Below are positions 24,957-33,438 of a stretch of 64,000 nt of DNA, piece after piece; the first letter of the stretch is position 1; every line of letters begins with the position of its first letter. The stretch spans positions 1 to 64,000 of the forward strand of contig CAILWW010000010.1 of the NCBI GenBank assembly GCA_903838035.1, read 5' to 3'. Under the pieces are notes generated by a model. It was not told where the DNA came from and searched no databases. It saw nothing but the letters and a program-made list of their open reading frames with translations. The position numbers and the translations under genes are program-made. This stretch comes from an uncultured Actinomycetes bacterium (GTDB lineage Bacteria; Actinomycetota; Actinomycetes; Nanopelagicales; Nanopelagicaceae).

Positions 24957-26164
24957 TATTTACTCCTTATGTGTCCGAGGCGTTCAGACTTTGTTTGCAG
25001 GTATTTAATGTTGAAAGGGTTGGGCTCGACTGTGAGCGGAAGCTGTGTGCAAGCAATTCCACTTGCACGGACTGCTTCCACCTTCTCTGGGTTGTTTGTG
25101 AGAAGGTCTATCTCAGTTAAACCTAGGTTATCGAGTATCGCAATCGAATCTGACCAGTCGCGAAGATCGACGCCGTGACCAAGTGCAATATTTGCCTCGA
25201 CTGTATCAAGTCCCTCATTCTGCAATTTATAAGCTTTGAGCTTTTCAGTTAGCCCAATACCGCGACCTTCATGATCGCGCAGGTAAATCACGAAACCATA
25301 ACCGCGCTCTTCAATCAAAGCTAGTGATTTCGCCAGTTGCTCGCCGCAATCACATCGGCGAGAGTGGAGCACATCACCGGTAAAGCACTCAGAATGAATG
25401 CGTACAAGTGGCACCTTACCTTCAGTTCCAAAACGCATGACGAGATGCTCTCGATGACGAAGCGATGGATATGTGGCCAAGCTCCATTTTCCATTTTCAA
25501 GCTCTACCTCGGCCCAATCGAATTCGTAAGTGAAAGCTTGAGAAGTTAAAGCCGTTACTTCTAGCGATTGCTGATATTGATAGATATCGGCGACCGAAAT
25601 GACGGGCAATTTATAAGTATCGGCAAACTGCAGCAGAGTTTCGCCGCGAGCCATCGAACCATCCTCTGCCACAATCTCAGAGAGCAACGCCGCTGGGTTT
25701 GCGCCTACAAGTTGTGCCAATGCAACGCCCGCTTCAGTGTGGCCTTGACGAGCCGATAGCCCATCAGAGTGCGCGATTAAGGGGAAGATGTGACCGGGCC
25801 TAATGAAATCTCGTGGGGTGCTGGCCGTATCTCCTAGTGCTCGAATGGTTGATGTTCGCTCTTTTGCACTTACTCCAGTAGTTATTCCATGGGCTAAATC
25901 AACGGTGATAGTGAACGCGGTCTTGCGTGCATCCTGATTCTGTTCCGTCATTAAAGGAAGGCGAAGTTGCAGAGCTCGCTCTTGCGTAATAGCCACACAG
26001 AGAATTCCAGTTGTATGCCGGACCATAAAGGCGGTTTGTTCCGGGGTAGCACTCTCTGCCAGCATGATTAAATCACCCTCGTTTTCGCGGGCATCATCAT
26101 CGACCACGATTATGAGTTCACCGCGTTTAAACTTTTCTAACGCATCAAGAAAGTTCTTATTCAT
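24956..26164 (-). CDS. ribBA: Bifunctional 3,4-dihydroxy-2-butanone-4-phosphate synthase/GTP cyclohydrolase II
   Basis: Feeds both branches of riboflavin synthesis. Residues to about 200 are RibB (VDDDARENEGDLIMLAE, RPGHIFPLIA, GHTEAGVALAQL); the rest is RibA, with the zinc site in HSECFTGDVLHSRRCDCGEQL, YLRDHEGRGIGLTEK and a TNNPEKVEA end. The ATG at 26164 gives MNKNFLDALEKF and overlaps ribE by eight bases; an in-frame GTG at 26176 is possible but less family-like. Confidence 0.97.
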   Translation of the reverse strand: MNKNFLDALEKFKRGELIIVVDDDARENEGDLIMLAESATPEQTAFMVRHTTGILCVAITQERALQLRLPLMTEQNQDARKTAFTITVDLAHGITTGVSAKERTSTIRALGDTASTPRDFIRPGHIFPLIAHSDGLSARQGHTEAGVALAQLVGANPAALLSEIVAEDGSMARGETLLQFADTYKLPVISVADIYQYQQSLEVTALTSQAFTYEFDWAEVELENGKWSLATYPSLRHREHLVMRFGTEGKVPLVRIHSECFTGDVLHSRRCDCGEQLAKSLALIEERGYGFVIYLRDHEGRGIGLTEKLKAYKLQNEGLDTVEANIALGHGVDLRDWSDSIAILDNLGLTEIDLLTNNPEKVEAVRASGIACTQLPLTVEPNPFNIKYLQTKSERLGHIRSK

Positions 26165-26771
26165 TAGCCGGCCCACTTTTCTTTGTCATGAGGCGCTCGA
26201 CATACTTTGCCAAGATATCAACTTCGATATTGAGCTGATCTCCCACCTTCTTCGTCGAGAGATTAGTCTTTGCTAGGGTCTCCGGAATTAACCAGACTGT
26301 GACGGTATTTCTCTCGTCATCTATCGAACCAACGGTGAGTGAAACTCCATCCACAGTTATGGAGCCTTGTGCAACAACATAATGTGCGAGATGAGTTGGG
26401 ATTTCGAAATCGAGCTGGAGCCACTTCTCGCCCGGCGCAATCTTGCTTACATGCGCCACTCCATCAACATGGCCTTGGACAATATGTCCCCCAAGTCGCA
26501 TATCTATATGGGCAGCAAGTTCGAGATTAACTACTCCACCAATTGAAAGTGCGCCTAATGAACTAAGAGAAAGCGTTTGGACCATAACATCAGCCAGAAA
26601 GCTCTCTCCGATAAGTTCAATCACTGTAAGGCAAACGCCATTAGCAGCGATGGAATCTCCGATCTTTAGCTCTTTAACGGATCGAGGAGCGTTGATAGTA
26701 AAGACCGCAGAACTCTCGCCCTTAATAATCTCCTTGACTTCCCCAATTTCAGTCACCAAACCTGTGAACAT
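26157..26771 (-). CDS. ribE: Riboflavin synthase alpha chain
   Basis: Dismutates two lumazine molecules to riboflavin. 204 residues with two lumazine-binding repeats: MFTGLVTEIGEV to about 90 (SIAANGVCLTVIE) and about 95-190 (GHIVQGHVDGVA, GSITVDGVSLTVGS). Directly follows ribD with no intervening base, and the start of ribBA overlaps its end. Confidence 0.97.
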   Translation of the reverse strand: MFTGLVTEIGEVKEIIKGESSAVFTINAPRSVKELKIGDSIAANGVCLTVIELIGESFLADVMVQTLSLSSLGALSIGGVVNLELAAHIDMRLGGHIVQGHVDGVAHVSKIAPGEKWLQLDFEIPTHLAHYVVAQGSITVDGVSLTVGSIDDERNTVTVWLIPETLAKTNLSTKKVGDQLNIEVDILAKYVERLMTKKSGPANE

Positions 26772-27770
26772 TTAGCTAATCCCTTTCACTCGATAGTGCG
26801 ACTTGATATCACCAGAAATTTCACGCAGCGAAAGAAGTTCCAGCGGCAACTTCCCTTCGATATTTGAGATTCCTAAATCCTGGATGAAACTTTTTCCAGA
26901 TCCCAATAAAGCTGGTGCCTGATAATGAATTAATTCATCTATATATCCAGCTCGTAAGAGCGCAGTTCCCAATGTGGAACCAGCCTCCACAAGCACCTGA
27001 TTAAAGCCCTCCTTAGAAAGTTCATCCATGATGTGACTTATATTTCGGCTTTGAATAATTAAAGTTCGAGCTTCTTCATCAAATATGTGAGATGTTGACG
27101 GTATCTGAGTTTCTCCACAGATAACTCGCACTGGTCTATTGGAATAGCCGCGTGGAATGAGGTGTGGATCATCGGCAATAACCGTTTGAGTTCCGGTCAG
27201 AATTGCATCGGATTGAGCACGCAATAATTGAACATCTTCGCGAGAGCCTTCGTTTGAAATCCATTTCGAACTTCCATCGCTAGCTGCAACTTTGCCGTCA
27301 AGAGTTGTCGCAATCTTCCAAATCAGGAGCGGAAATCCGGTGCAAATTTTATGGAGCCAGGCGCGTTGAATAAATTCCAGCTCCGGCGAAGCGACGTATT
27401 CAACTTCGATTCCCGCCCGTTTTAAAACTTCGGCGCCACCAGATGCAATCGGGTTGGGATCTTTCGCGGCATAAATAACCCGTGATATCCCCGCCTCGAT
27501 GATGGCCTCCGTACATGGTGGAGTACTGCCTGTGTGAGAACAAGGTTCGAGTGAAACGACAATTGTCGCCCCCCGCGCAGCGCTCTCTGCTTTCTTGAGC
27601 GCAACTACTTCGGCGTGATCGGGCGAGAGCAAACGGTTGTGATATCCATCTGCAATAAATGCGCCATCTTGCCCATAGATAAGAGCAGCAACATTTGGAT
27701 TAGGAGAGGTTGTACCCAAGGCTTTTTGGCAGAGCAGATAAAGGTCTGCGTAAGCGCCTTTGATATTCAC
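26772..27770 (-). CDS. ribD: Bifunctional riboflavin deaminase/reductase
   Basis: 332 residues: N-terminal deaminase with DHAEVVALKKAE and EPCSHTGSTPPCTEAI (zinc His and two Cys), C-terminal reductase with ATTLDGKVAASDGSSKWISN and VEAGSTLGTALLRAGYIDE. Start is GTG at 27770 with AAGGGG seven bases upstream. First gene after the FMN riboswitch, in the order ribD-ribE-ribBA-ribH. Confidence 0.97.
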   Translation of the reverse strand: MNIKGAYADLYLLCQKALGTTSPNPNVAALIYGQDGAFIADGYHNRLLSPDHAEVVALKKAESAARGATIVVSLEPCSHTGSTPPCTEAIIEAGISRVIYAAKDPNPIASGGAEVLKRAGIEVEYVASPELEFIQRAWLHKICTGFPLLIWKIATTLDGKVAASDGSSKWISNEGSREDVQLLRAQSDAILTGTQTVIADDPHLIPRGYSNRPVRVICGETQIPSTSHIFDEEARTLIIQSRNISHIMDELSKEGFNQVLVEAGSTLGTALLRAGYIDELIHYQAPALLGSGKSFIQDLGISNIEGKLPLELLSLREISGDIKSHYRVKGIS

Positions 27771-27783
27771 CGCTCAACCCCTT

Positions 27784-27845
27784 CTCGTTTGATAGCACGA
27801 GTTATCGGGGGTGCGAAAAATAAAACCAGCGCGCAGCAAAGCGCG
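27784..27845 (-). promoter_or_regulatory. Expression platform of the FMN riboswitch: terminator hairpin, P1 mimic, RBS-proximal hairpin
   Basis: Downstream of the aptamer on the minus strand are: CGCGC-TTTGCT-GCGCG (27845-27830) followed by CTGG and TTTTATTTTT, a likely intrinsic terminator; CCCCGATAAC (27810-27801), fully complementary to the 5' strand of the aptamer P1 region; and CTCGT-loop-ACGAG (27801-27784) just before the AAGGGG site of ribD. Both transcriptional and translational control are possible from these elements. Confidence 0.6.
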
Positions 27846-27857
27846 ATGATCTATCAG

Positions 27858-27978
27858 CGTTATCTCTCATCCGGACTTTAACCGTCGGTCTCAGAATTTC
27901 ACTGAGTCAACCGCCCACTGGATGTGTGCGGGTCGCGGACTATAACCGCCGGTTCGAAATTACATCGACCCCGATAAC
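27858..27978 (-). promoter_or_regulatory. FMN riboswitch (RFN element)
   Basis: The minus strand has the conserved RFN blocks: GTTATCGGGGTCGATGTAAT at the 5' end, GAACCGGCGGTTATAGTCCGC, a variable arm, GTGAAATTCTGAGACCGACGG, and GTTAAAGTCCGGATGAGAG with GATAAC closing P1. It lies upstream of ribD and should lower riboflavin gene expression when FMN is bound. Confidence 0.96.
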
Positions 27979-28019
27979 AACTTCTTAAATCTTACCCTTG
28001 AATCTTGATTAGCGAGAAC

Positions 28020-28095
28020 TGGTGTCCTAGGCGGGAGTTGAACCTGCGACCTACCGCTTAGGAGGCGGTTGCTCTATCCACTGAGCTACTAGGAC
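28020..28095 (-). tRNA. tRNA-Arg (anticodon CCT)
   Basis: 76-base cloverleaf on the minus strand with an encoded CCA. Acceptor strands GTCCTAG/CTAGGAC, D-arm GCTC/GAGC, anticodon stem ACCGC/GCGGT with loop CTCCTAA (anticodon CCT, codon AGG), T-arm GCAGG-TTCAACT-CCCGC with one A-C mismatch. It lies upstream of the riboflavin operon leader. Confidence 0.95.
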
Positions 28096-28199
28096 TTGCT
28101 GTACCTGTGCCGAGTTTAATCGGCTTTTCCTACATCCTTGCCCGACCCCCATGCCCTGGGTTAGACTAAAAAAAATACCTCGTTTGGAGATGGTTTTAT

Positions 28200-29426
28200 A
28201 TGAAGGCCCTTGTTATAGGCGCCGGTGGAGTTGGTAGGACAATTGCAAATATTGCCTCACGACGTTCTTTTATCACCTCAATGGTTATTGCAGATCGCGA
28301 CTTGGCCCGCGCCGAAGAAGCAGTCGCACGTTTAAAAGATCCCCGATTCTCGGCCGCAATCGTCAATGCAGCAGAACTTGAAGATATTCGCGAACTGATT
28401 CGCAATGCCGATCCGGATGTGGTGATTAATGCAGTCGATCCACGTTTCGTGATGCCAATTTTCTTGGCGTGCGAGATTGAAAATACAAACTACATCGATA
28501 TGGCGATGTCACTTGGTCGCCCACATCCGCACTACCCATATTCAGAGACTGGCGTGAAGTTGGGCGATGAACAATTCGCACGCGACTGGAACTGGGGAGA
28601 GCGTGGAATTTATGCGCTCGTCGGAATGGGTGTCGAACCCGGCATGAGTGATGTCTTTGCGAAGTATGCAGATGAAGAACTCTTCTCTCGGATTGATTCA
28701 ATGACCGTTCTCGATGGTTCAAATCTTGTAGTTGAAGGACATGAATTTGCACCTTCATTCTCTATCTGGACCACGATTGAAGAATGTCTTAATCCGCCAT
28801 TGGTTTGGGAGGACGGTCGTGGCTGGTTTACCACCGAGCCATTCTCAGAACTTGAAGTCTTTGATTTCCCAGAAGGCATTGGACCAGTTGAGTGCGTAAA
28901 CGTTGAGCACGAAGAGGTTGTACTAATCCCACAGAAGATTGATGCCAAGAAGGTCAACTTCAAATACGGCCTCGGTGCTCAATTTATCTCTACGTTAAAG
29001 ACAATCCATATGCTCGGCATGGATCGTAAGGAGACGGTGGAAGTTCAAGGAATCAAAGTATCTCCTCGTGACCTCCTTGCCGCCTCACTTCCAGATCCCG
29101 CAACCTTAGGTTCAAGAATGAAGGGCGCTACCTGCGCTGGCGTTCTCGTAAAGGGCTTAGATAAATCAGGCGAGCCAAAAGCTGTTTATATCTATAACGT
29201 TGTGCATAACGAAGCCTCGATGGCGGAATATGGTGATCAAGCAGTCGTGTGGCAAACCGGAATTAACCCTGTTATGGCGATGGAACTCATTCATAAAGGT
29301 CTATGGAAGCCTGATGGCGTTCAAGGCCCTGAGTGGTTTGATCCCAAGCCATTTCTTGATTTGATGCCTGAATATGGTGCCCAATGGCATATTCGTGAAG
29401 AGTCAACCTTGGGGATTAATAAGTAA
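28200..29426 (+). CDS. Saccharopine dehydrogenase family protein
   Basis: 408 residues. The N-terminal Rossmann fold starts MKALVIGAGGVGRTIANIA; a saccharopine dehydrogenase-type catalytic domain follows (DPDVVINAVDPRFVMPIFLACEIENTNYIDMAM, ALVGMGVEPGMSDVFAKYA). The C-terminal part is typical of the Lys9/carboxynorspermidine dehydrogenase-like group. The substrate is not determined: lysine, carboxyspermidine or a related imino adduct. GGAG lies 12 bases before the ATG and TTAGACT about 38 bases before it, so this gene has a leader. No partner gene adjoins it. Confidence 0.85.
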   Translation: MKALVIGAGGVGRTIANIASRRSFITSMVIADRDLARAEEAVARLKDPRFSAAIVNAAELEDIRELIRNADPDVVINAVDPRFVMPIFLACEIENTNYIDMAMSLGRPHPHYPYSETGVKLGDEQFARDWNWGERGIYALVGMGVEPGMSDVFAKYADEELFSRIDSMTVLDGSNLVVEGHEFAPSFSIWTTIEECLNPPLVWEDGRGWFTTEPFSELEVFDFPEGIGPVECVNVEHEEVVLIPQKIDAKKVNFKYGLGAQFISTLKTIHMLGMDRKETVEVQGIKVSPRDLLAASLPDPATLGSRMKGATCAGVLVKGLDKSGEPKAVYIYNVVHNEASMAEYGDQAVVWQTGINPVMAMELIHKGLWKPDGVQGPEWFDPKPFLDLMPEYGAQWHIREESTLGINK

Positions 29427-29544
29427 TTCACAGGTATTTCACTGACATAGGCTGGGAATAGGAAGGGCTTTTTATAAGGCCTCAACTAGACTTTCGCCAG
29501 GACGTTTAAGTAAAAAGTGCTTGCGCACCTATATGGAGGAAATA

Positions 29545-30144
29545 GTGAAGATCTCACGTAAGAAAATCTCAACCCTTGCCGCCGTAACACTCGTTGCCGG
29601 TTCGCTTATCGCTGGAACGTCAGCTGCTCACGCAGTCGCTGCCAAGGCAAATGGTTCATGCGCCAAGGCTGGTACAAAAGTAACTATTGCAAAGGTTGCA
29701 TACACCTGCGGCGTCAGCCCAATTGCCACTAAGAAGGTTAATACCTGGGTATCAGCTAATTGCCTCACTGCCAATACCGCATATAAGGTTGCAACGGCAC
29801 AACAAGCAGCATTTGTTGCCTCAGCACAAAATGCGCTGAAGAAACTACAGACAAGTATCGATAGCTACACCGCTGTACAGGCGCTCTATCAAGTTGCGAT
29901 TGATGATTACCAAAAGCGAATCAGCAATCCGACCGCCTTTACCCCTAAGGCAAATCCAGTAACCGCGCAAGCCGGATTGACTGCAACTCAAGCACAGCTC
30001 GCTCGCATTGTTACTTCAACAAATCGACTCAAGTCAATGCTTGAGACTCAGAAGGCTAACCAAGCAACACTTCTTGGAATGGGCGCTGATAATGTCAAGC
30101 AAGTTAAGGATGAACTGACACAGATTTGTAAGTCAGGGCTCTAA
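29545..30144 (+). CDS. Secreted protein of unknown function
   Basis: 199 residues from the GTG at 29545, chosen because GGAGGA lies four to five bases upstream; upstream in-frame starts would overlap that site. A signal peptide (KISRKKISTLAAVTLVAGSLIAGTSAAHA) ends near residue 32. The mature part has a small Cys-containing domain (NGSCAKAGTKVTIAKVAYTC), a second pair of Cys near the ends (ANCLTAN, ICKSGL), and a helical, probably coiled-coil middle rich in Ala and Gln. It is followed by a strong terminator. No family was recognised. Confidence 0.8.
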   Translation: MKISRKKISTLAAVTLVAGSLIAGTSAAHAVAAKANGSCAKAGTKVTIAKVAYTCGVSPIATKKVNTWVSANCLTANTAYKVATAQQAAFVASAQNALKKLQTSIDSYTAVQALYQVAIDDYQKRISNPTAFTPKANPVTAQAGLTATQAQLARIVTSTNRLKSMLETQKANQATLLGMGADNVKQVKDELTQICKSGL

Positions 30145-30160
30145 AACTTATAAGTAACTA

Positions 30161-30217
30161 ATACCCAGTTACCCAATAATCGCTTTACTTGCGGTTACGG
30201 TAACTGGGTATTTTTTT
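30161..30217 (+). terminator. Terminator of the secreted-protein gene, lying inside the Rieske coding region
   Basis: ATACCCAGTTACC (30161-30173) pairs fully with GGTAACTGGGTAT (30199-30211) and is followed by seven T on the plus strand. Right arm and T-run are also the minus-strand codons for KKYPVTV near the Rieske protein C-terminus; the left arm overlaps its stop codon. Confidence 0.8.
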
Positions 30218-30615
30218 AACGGTGTAGATGCAGGTCCGCCGAGGACTGCGCCATTAAGAGCATAGAGCGAACCATGTGCTGGACAGATCCACTTGCCTTG
30301 TGATTCTGCGACCGTCACCCCCATGTGGGTGCAGACCAGACTGATTGCAGTCAGTCCTTTGCTTCCGGCAGCTGTGCGAACGAGCGCCGCAGGTGAGCCA
30401 TCTTTTGCCGTGAAGAGAACGGCGCCACCAACTTTTGCCAGAACTTTATTGGCGGTGAGATCGACCGAGAATTTCCCACCAGCAACTTTTGTTACTCCGA
30501 CCGCCGCACTTGCGCTATCGAGAGAGAATCCAGCGGCGGCGGCAATGGCACCGAAACCACAGAGCAGGGCACGACGAGAAATTTCTTTCTCTGCAAAATC
30601 TTTTGAATCTTTCAT
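30169..30615 (-). CDS. Rieske (2Fe-2S) protein, Tat-exported
   Basis: 148 residues from the ATG at 30615 (MKDSKDF); the longer frame has no better site. The N-terminus carries SRRALLCGFGAIAAAAG, a twin-arginine-type signal. The iron-sulfur motifs are CTHMGV and CPAHGSLY (C-x-H and C-x2-H), about 17 residues apart, followed by GGPASTPLKKYPV. It is a short stand-alone Rieske domain and may pass electrons at the outer membrane face. No oxygenase or bc1 partner adjoins it. Confidence 0.92.
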   Translation of the reverse strand: MKDSKDFAEKEISRRALLCGFGAIAAAAGFSLDSASAAVGVTKVAGGKFSVDLTANKVLAKVGGAVLFTAKDGSPAALVRTAAGSKGLTAISLVCTHMGVTVAESQGKWICPAHGSLYALNGAVLGGPASTPLKKYPVTVTASKAIIG

Positions 30616-30695
30616 ATTCCTGACTTCTCCCTCATATCTTGCTCTCAATATCTCAGATATTCACTTTAGCTCTTCCCGAGTTTTGGCACCTGAAT

Positions 30696-30701
30696 TAGGC
30701 T
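30696..30701 (+). promoter_or_regulatory. -10 hexamer for leaderless GGDEF gene
   Basis: TAGGCT, six bases before the ATG at 30708. The 92-base gap to the divergent Rieske gene must also hold that gene's promoter. Confidence 0.55.
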
Positions 30702-30707
30702 CGCAAA

Positions 30708-32102
30708 ATGCCAGGGAGGAGAACATATCTAATCTTTCGAGCCTTACCTATCGCGGCCTTAGCCTTGCACCTGATTATTCGCTTAGAGTTTCCAGCCCCA
30801 ACTTTGTTGACCGATCTCATTCTCTTCAATCTCATCGCTTTCTCGGCGTGCATAAGCGTTGCCTCCTCTCCGCTATTTAATTCCGGAAAGGTGCGAATTC
30901 CAATCACTTTAGCAATTGGCTTCTGGGCTATTGCCTCCGCAATCTCCACCTGGAACTCCTTCTATGGATACGAACTCTTGCCCTGGCTCATTAACTCGCT
31001 ATATCTGGCCTTCTATCCGCTCCTCTTATTTGGGATATCCAATTCAATTGCTCAGCGGAGAAGCTCCGCACTTGATTTCATGGAGTCGGTAATTGTCGCA
31101 CTTGGAATCTCTGGAGTTATGTCGGCAATCTTTCTTAAGAGCGCGATGCAGAAATTTGATGGAAGCGCGCTGACGGTTTTCTTCTCTATCCTATTCCCAT
31201 TCGGCGATTTAGTTATGGTCGCTTCTATTCTGGCCATAATGCGCCGTTCGCAATTTCATTTACGAAATATTTTGCTGATAGGTGGCGCGATTATTTTCGC
31301 AACTACTGATCTCTACTTCCTTTGGAAATCTTCTTTAGGTACCTACGCATTCGCTTCGATTACCGATGATGGGTGGCTAATTGGCTTGGTTCTTATTGCG
31401 CAAGCGATGTGGGTAAGGGCGGAGGACGGAGAGTCGCAACGCGAGCGGAGTTGGCTCTTTCTCGGAGTTCTCACTCTCGCCTCTGCAGTACTTATCGCTG
31501 CCGCGCTCAAACCTGGAAGCTTTCCGCTCTTCGTAATTCTGCTCTGCTTCGCCGCAATCGCACTCTCCTTTCTGAGATTAATTTTGGCGCTTCGACAGGC
31601 GCGCTCACTTGCCGAACACCGAGAGGCAGCTCGGATGGATGAGTTAACTGGGTTAACCAATAGGCGGGGATTTATTTCACACCTCGATGAATTACTCAAA
31701 AGTTCGGGGACGCTGCTTCTATTGGATCTAGATGGGTTTAAGAAGGTCAATGATGGTCACGGCCATCTGATTGGGGATCAACTTTTGAAGAGCGTTGCCA
31801 AGCGCTTCTCCCGTGCAATTTCGATGCAAGCCCAGATAGCCCGACTAGGTGGCGATGAATTTGGCGTGATTATTTACGGAAGCCCAGATATCGGGCTAGA
31901 TGCGGCAATGGCCCTTCGAGCAACCTTGAGCTACCCCATCATCTTGCCATCTGCGACAGTGAGCGTAGGAGTCTCAATTGGAAGCATCTATCACGCAGCA
32001 CAGGAAGGCCAAGTCGTTACTCGAGAAGAGTTGCTACGAAAGGCAGATAGCGCGATGTATCAAGCCAAACGAGATGGCTTAGGAATCAAGCAAGAGGTTT
32101 AG
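30708..32102 (+). CDS. Membrane-bound GGDEF domain protein (putative diguanylate cyclase)
   Basis: 464 residues. The first 300 residues hold about nine membrane helices with no recognised sensor family. The GGDEF domain begins DELTGLTNRRGF and includes LLLLDLDGFKKVNDGHGHLIGDQLL, the intact signature RLGGDEFGV and SVGVSIGS, so cyclic-di-GMP synthesis is plausible. The RxxD product-inhibition site normally found just before GGDEF is absent (SMQAQIARLGG). The 3' end overlaps the convergent photolyase by 17 bases. No EAL or HD-GYP protein is in the window. Confidence 0.92.
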   Translation: MPGRRTYLIFRALPIAALALHLIIRLEFPAPTLLTDLILFNLIAFSACISVASSPLFNSGKVRIPITLAIGFWAIASAISTWNSFYGYELLPWLINSLYLAFYPLLLFGISNSIAQRRSSALDFMESVIVALGISGVMSAIFLKSAMQKFDGSALTVFFSILFPFGDLVMVASILAIMRRSQFHLRNILLIGGAIIFATTDLYFLWKSSLGTYAFASITDDGWLIGLVLIAQAMWVRAEDGESQRERSWLFLGVLTLASAVLIAAALKPGSFPLFVILLCFAAIALSFLRLILALRQARSLAEHREAARMDELTGLTNRRGFISHLDELLKSSGTLLLLDLDGFKKVNDGHGHLIGDQLLKSVAKRFSRAISMQAQIARLGGDEFGVIIYGSPDIGLDAAMALRATLSYPIILPSATVSVGVSIGSIYHAAQEGQVVTREELLRKADSAMYQAKRDGLGIKQEV

Positions 32103-33438
32103 CTTCTTTAATTTCTGCTAGTCGAGCTAGGGATTCAAGTCGTTCCAGGGCGTGATCAACGATGCGCTCTGGATATCCGTGAGAGTAGCCATCCAGATAT
32201 AACCATGGCTCATGTATTTCTGGCGCCGAAAGATGAGCAAGTTCTGGCACATATTTACGGATGTAATCTCCATCCGCATCAAATCGCTTTCCTTGTTCGA
32301 TGGGATTAAAGACTCGATAGTACGGTGAGGCATCGGTTCCGCAACCAGCAGTCCACTGCCAACCATGTGAGTTGGAGGCTACGTCAAAATCGATGAGATG
32401 TTCCATAAAGAAATTAGCGCCATGTTGCCATTCAATATGTAAGTCCTTTACCAAGAAAGATGCCACAACCATGCGAGTGCGGTTATGCATCCAACCCTCT
32501 CGCAACATTTGGCGCATGGCGGCATCGACAAATGGATAGCCAGTTTTTCCTTCACACCACAATTTAAAATTCTTATCGGGTTTCTCATAACGCATCTTCG
32601 CAAAATTAGGTGCGTAATAATCGCTCTCGGTATGAGGGTTGTGAAAGAGTACATCGGCATAGAACTCGCGCCAAGCAATCTCTTTCCGAAATACATCGTG
32701 GGCTTTGCTCTGATTTAACTCAGCCAGAAGAGTGCGCGGATGAATCTCACCCCACTTAAGGTGGGCACTTAACTTACTTGTGCCATCGATGCCAGCGTTA
32801 TTTCGAGCTTCGTCGTAATATGCCAGTGCATCTTTCTGGAAGTGCTTCCACCTTGTTTGAGCAGCCTTTTCACCCGCTGGAGTTATTACTGCTCCTTCTG
32901 GAAGTTTCCACTCTGGAAAATTTCTATCCCCAGCGGTCGGAGTTGGGGCTTTGATCTGCTTCGGGGCCTTAACCGGTCCACGCCAGCCGTGGAGGCACCA
33001 GGCCTTATAGAAGGGTGTGTAAACCTTGTACGGCGTATCGTCGCTCGGCTTGCGCACACGTCCAGGTGAGACTGCATATGGACTTCCGGTGCGAATTAGG
33101 GGAATTCCGGATGACTCAACTCGCTGATCCCGAATAGCACCATATGGCTCAAATTCCTCTGAGATATGGACTTCGCTAACGTCATAGCGCTTGATTAACT
33201 CTTGAAGTACCTCAACCTGATCGCCGACCATCACGTGCAATTTATTATCTAGTGATTGATCTAAAGCGCGTAGCGACTCGGCAAGATAAGCAAGTCGCTT
33301 GGTACCGGTTTGCTCAATCAACTTCTCGTCGAGAATGAAGACCGGAATAATCTCATCACTCGAATCAATTGCAGCCAGAAGTGCCGGGTTATCCGAAAGC
33401 CTTAAGTCGCGGCGGAACCAAAAGATATTTCGCTTCAC
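32086..33438 (-). CDS. phr: Deoxyribodipyrimidine photolyase
   Basis: Blue-light-driven repair of cyclobutane pyrimidine dimers. About 450 residues: an N-terminal Rossmann antenna domain (NIFWFRRDLRLSDNPALLAA) and the C-terminal FAD domain with FRKEIAWREFYADVL, GYPFVDAAMRQMLREGWMHNRTRMVVASFL and GWQWTAGCGTDASPYYRVFNP. The start was set at the GTG because GGGAG lies eight bases upstream and it overlaps the amylase TGA as GTGA. It is the last gene of the maltose operon, an uncommon place for it. Confidence 0.96.
   Translation of the reverse strand: MKRNIFWFRRDLRLSDNPALLAAIDSSDEIIPVFILDEKLIEQTGTKRLAYLAESLRALDQSLDNKLHVMVGDQVEVLQELIKRYDVSEVHISEEFEPYGAIRDQRVESSGIPLIRTGSPYAVSPGRVRKPSDDTPYKVYTPFYKAWCLHGWRGPVKAPKQIKAPTPTAGDRNFPEWKLPEGAVITPAGEKAAQTRWKHFQKDALAYYDEARNNAGIDGTSKLSAHLKWGEIHPRTLLAELNQSKAHDVFRKEIAWREFYADVLFHNPHTESDYYAPNFAKMRYEKPDKNFKLWCEGKTGYPFVDAAMRQMLREGWMHNRTRMVVASFLVKDLHIEWQHGANFFMEHLIDFDVASNSHGWQWTAGCGTDASPYYRVFNPIEQGKRFDADGDYIRKYVPELAHLSAPEIHEPWLYLDGYSHGYPERIVDHALERLESLARLAEIKEAKPLA

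Noticed and set aside
28100-28130. GCCGA-GTTTAA-TCGGC-TTTT mini-hairpin upstream of tRNA-Arg
   Set aside because: No gene ends upstream of it on the plus strand, and the stem is only five pairs; probably chance.
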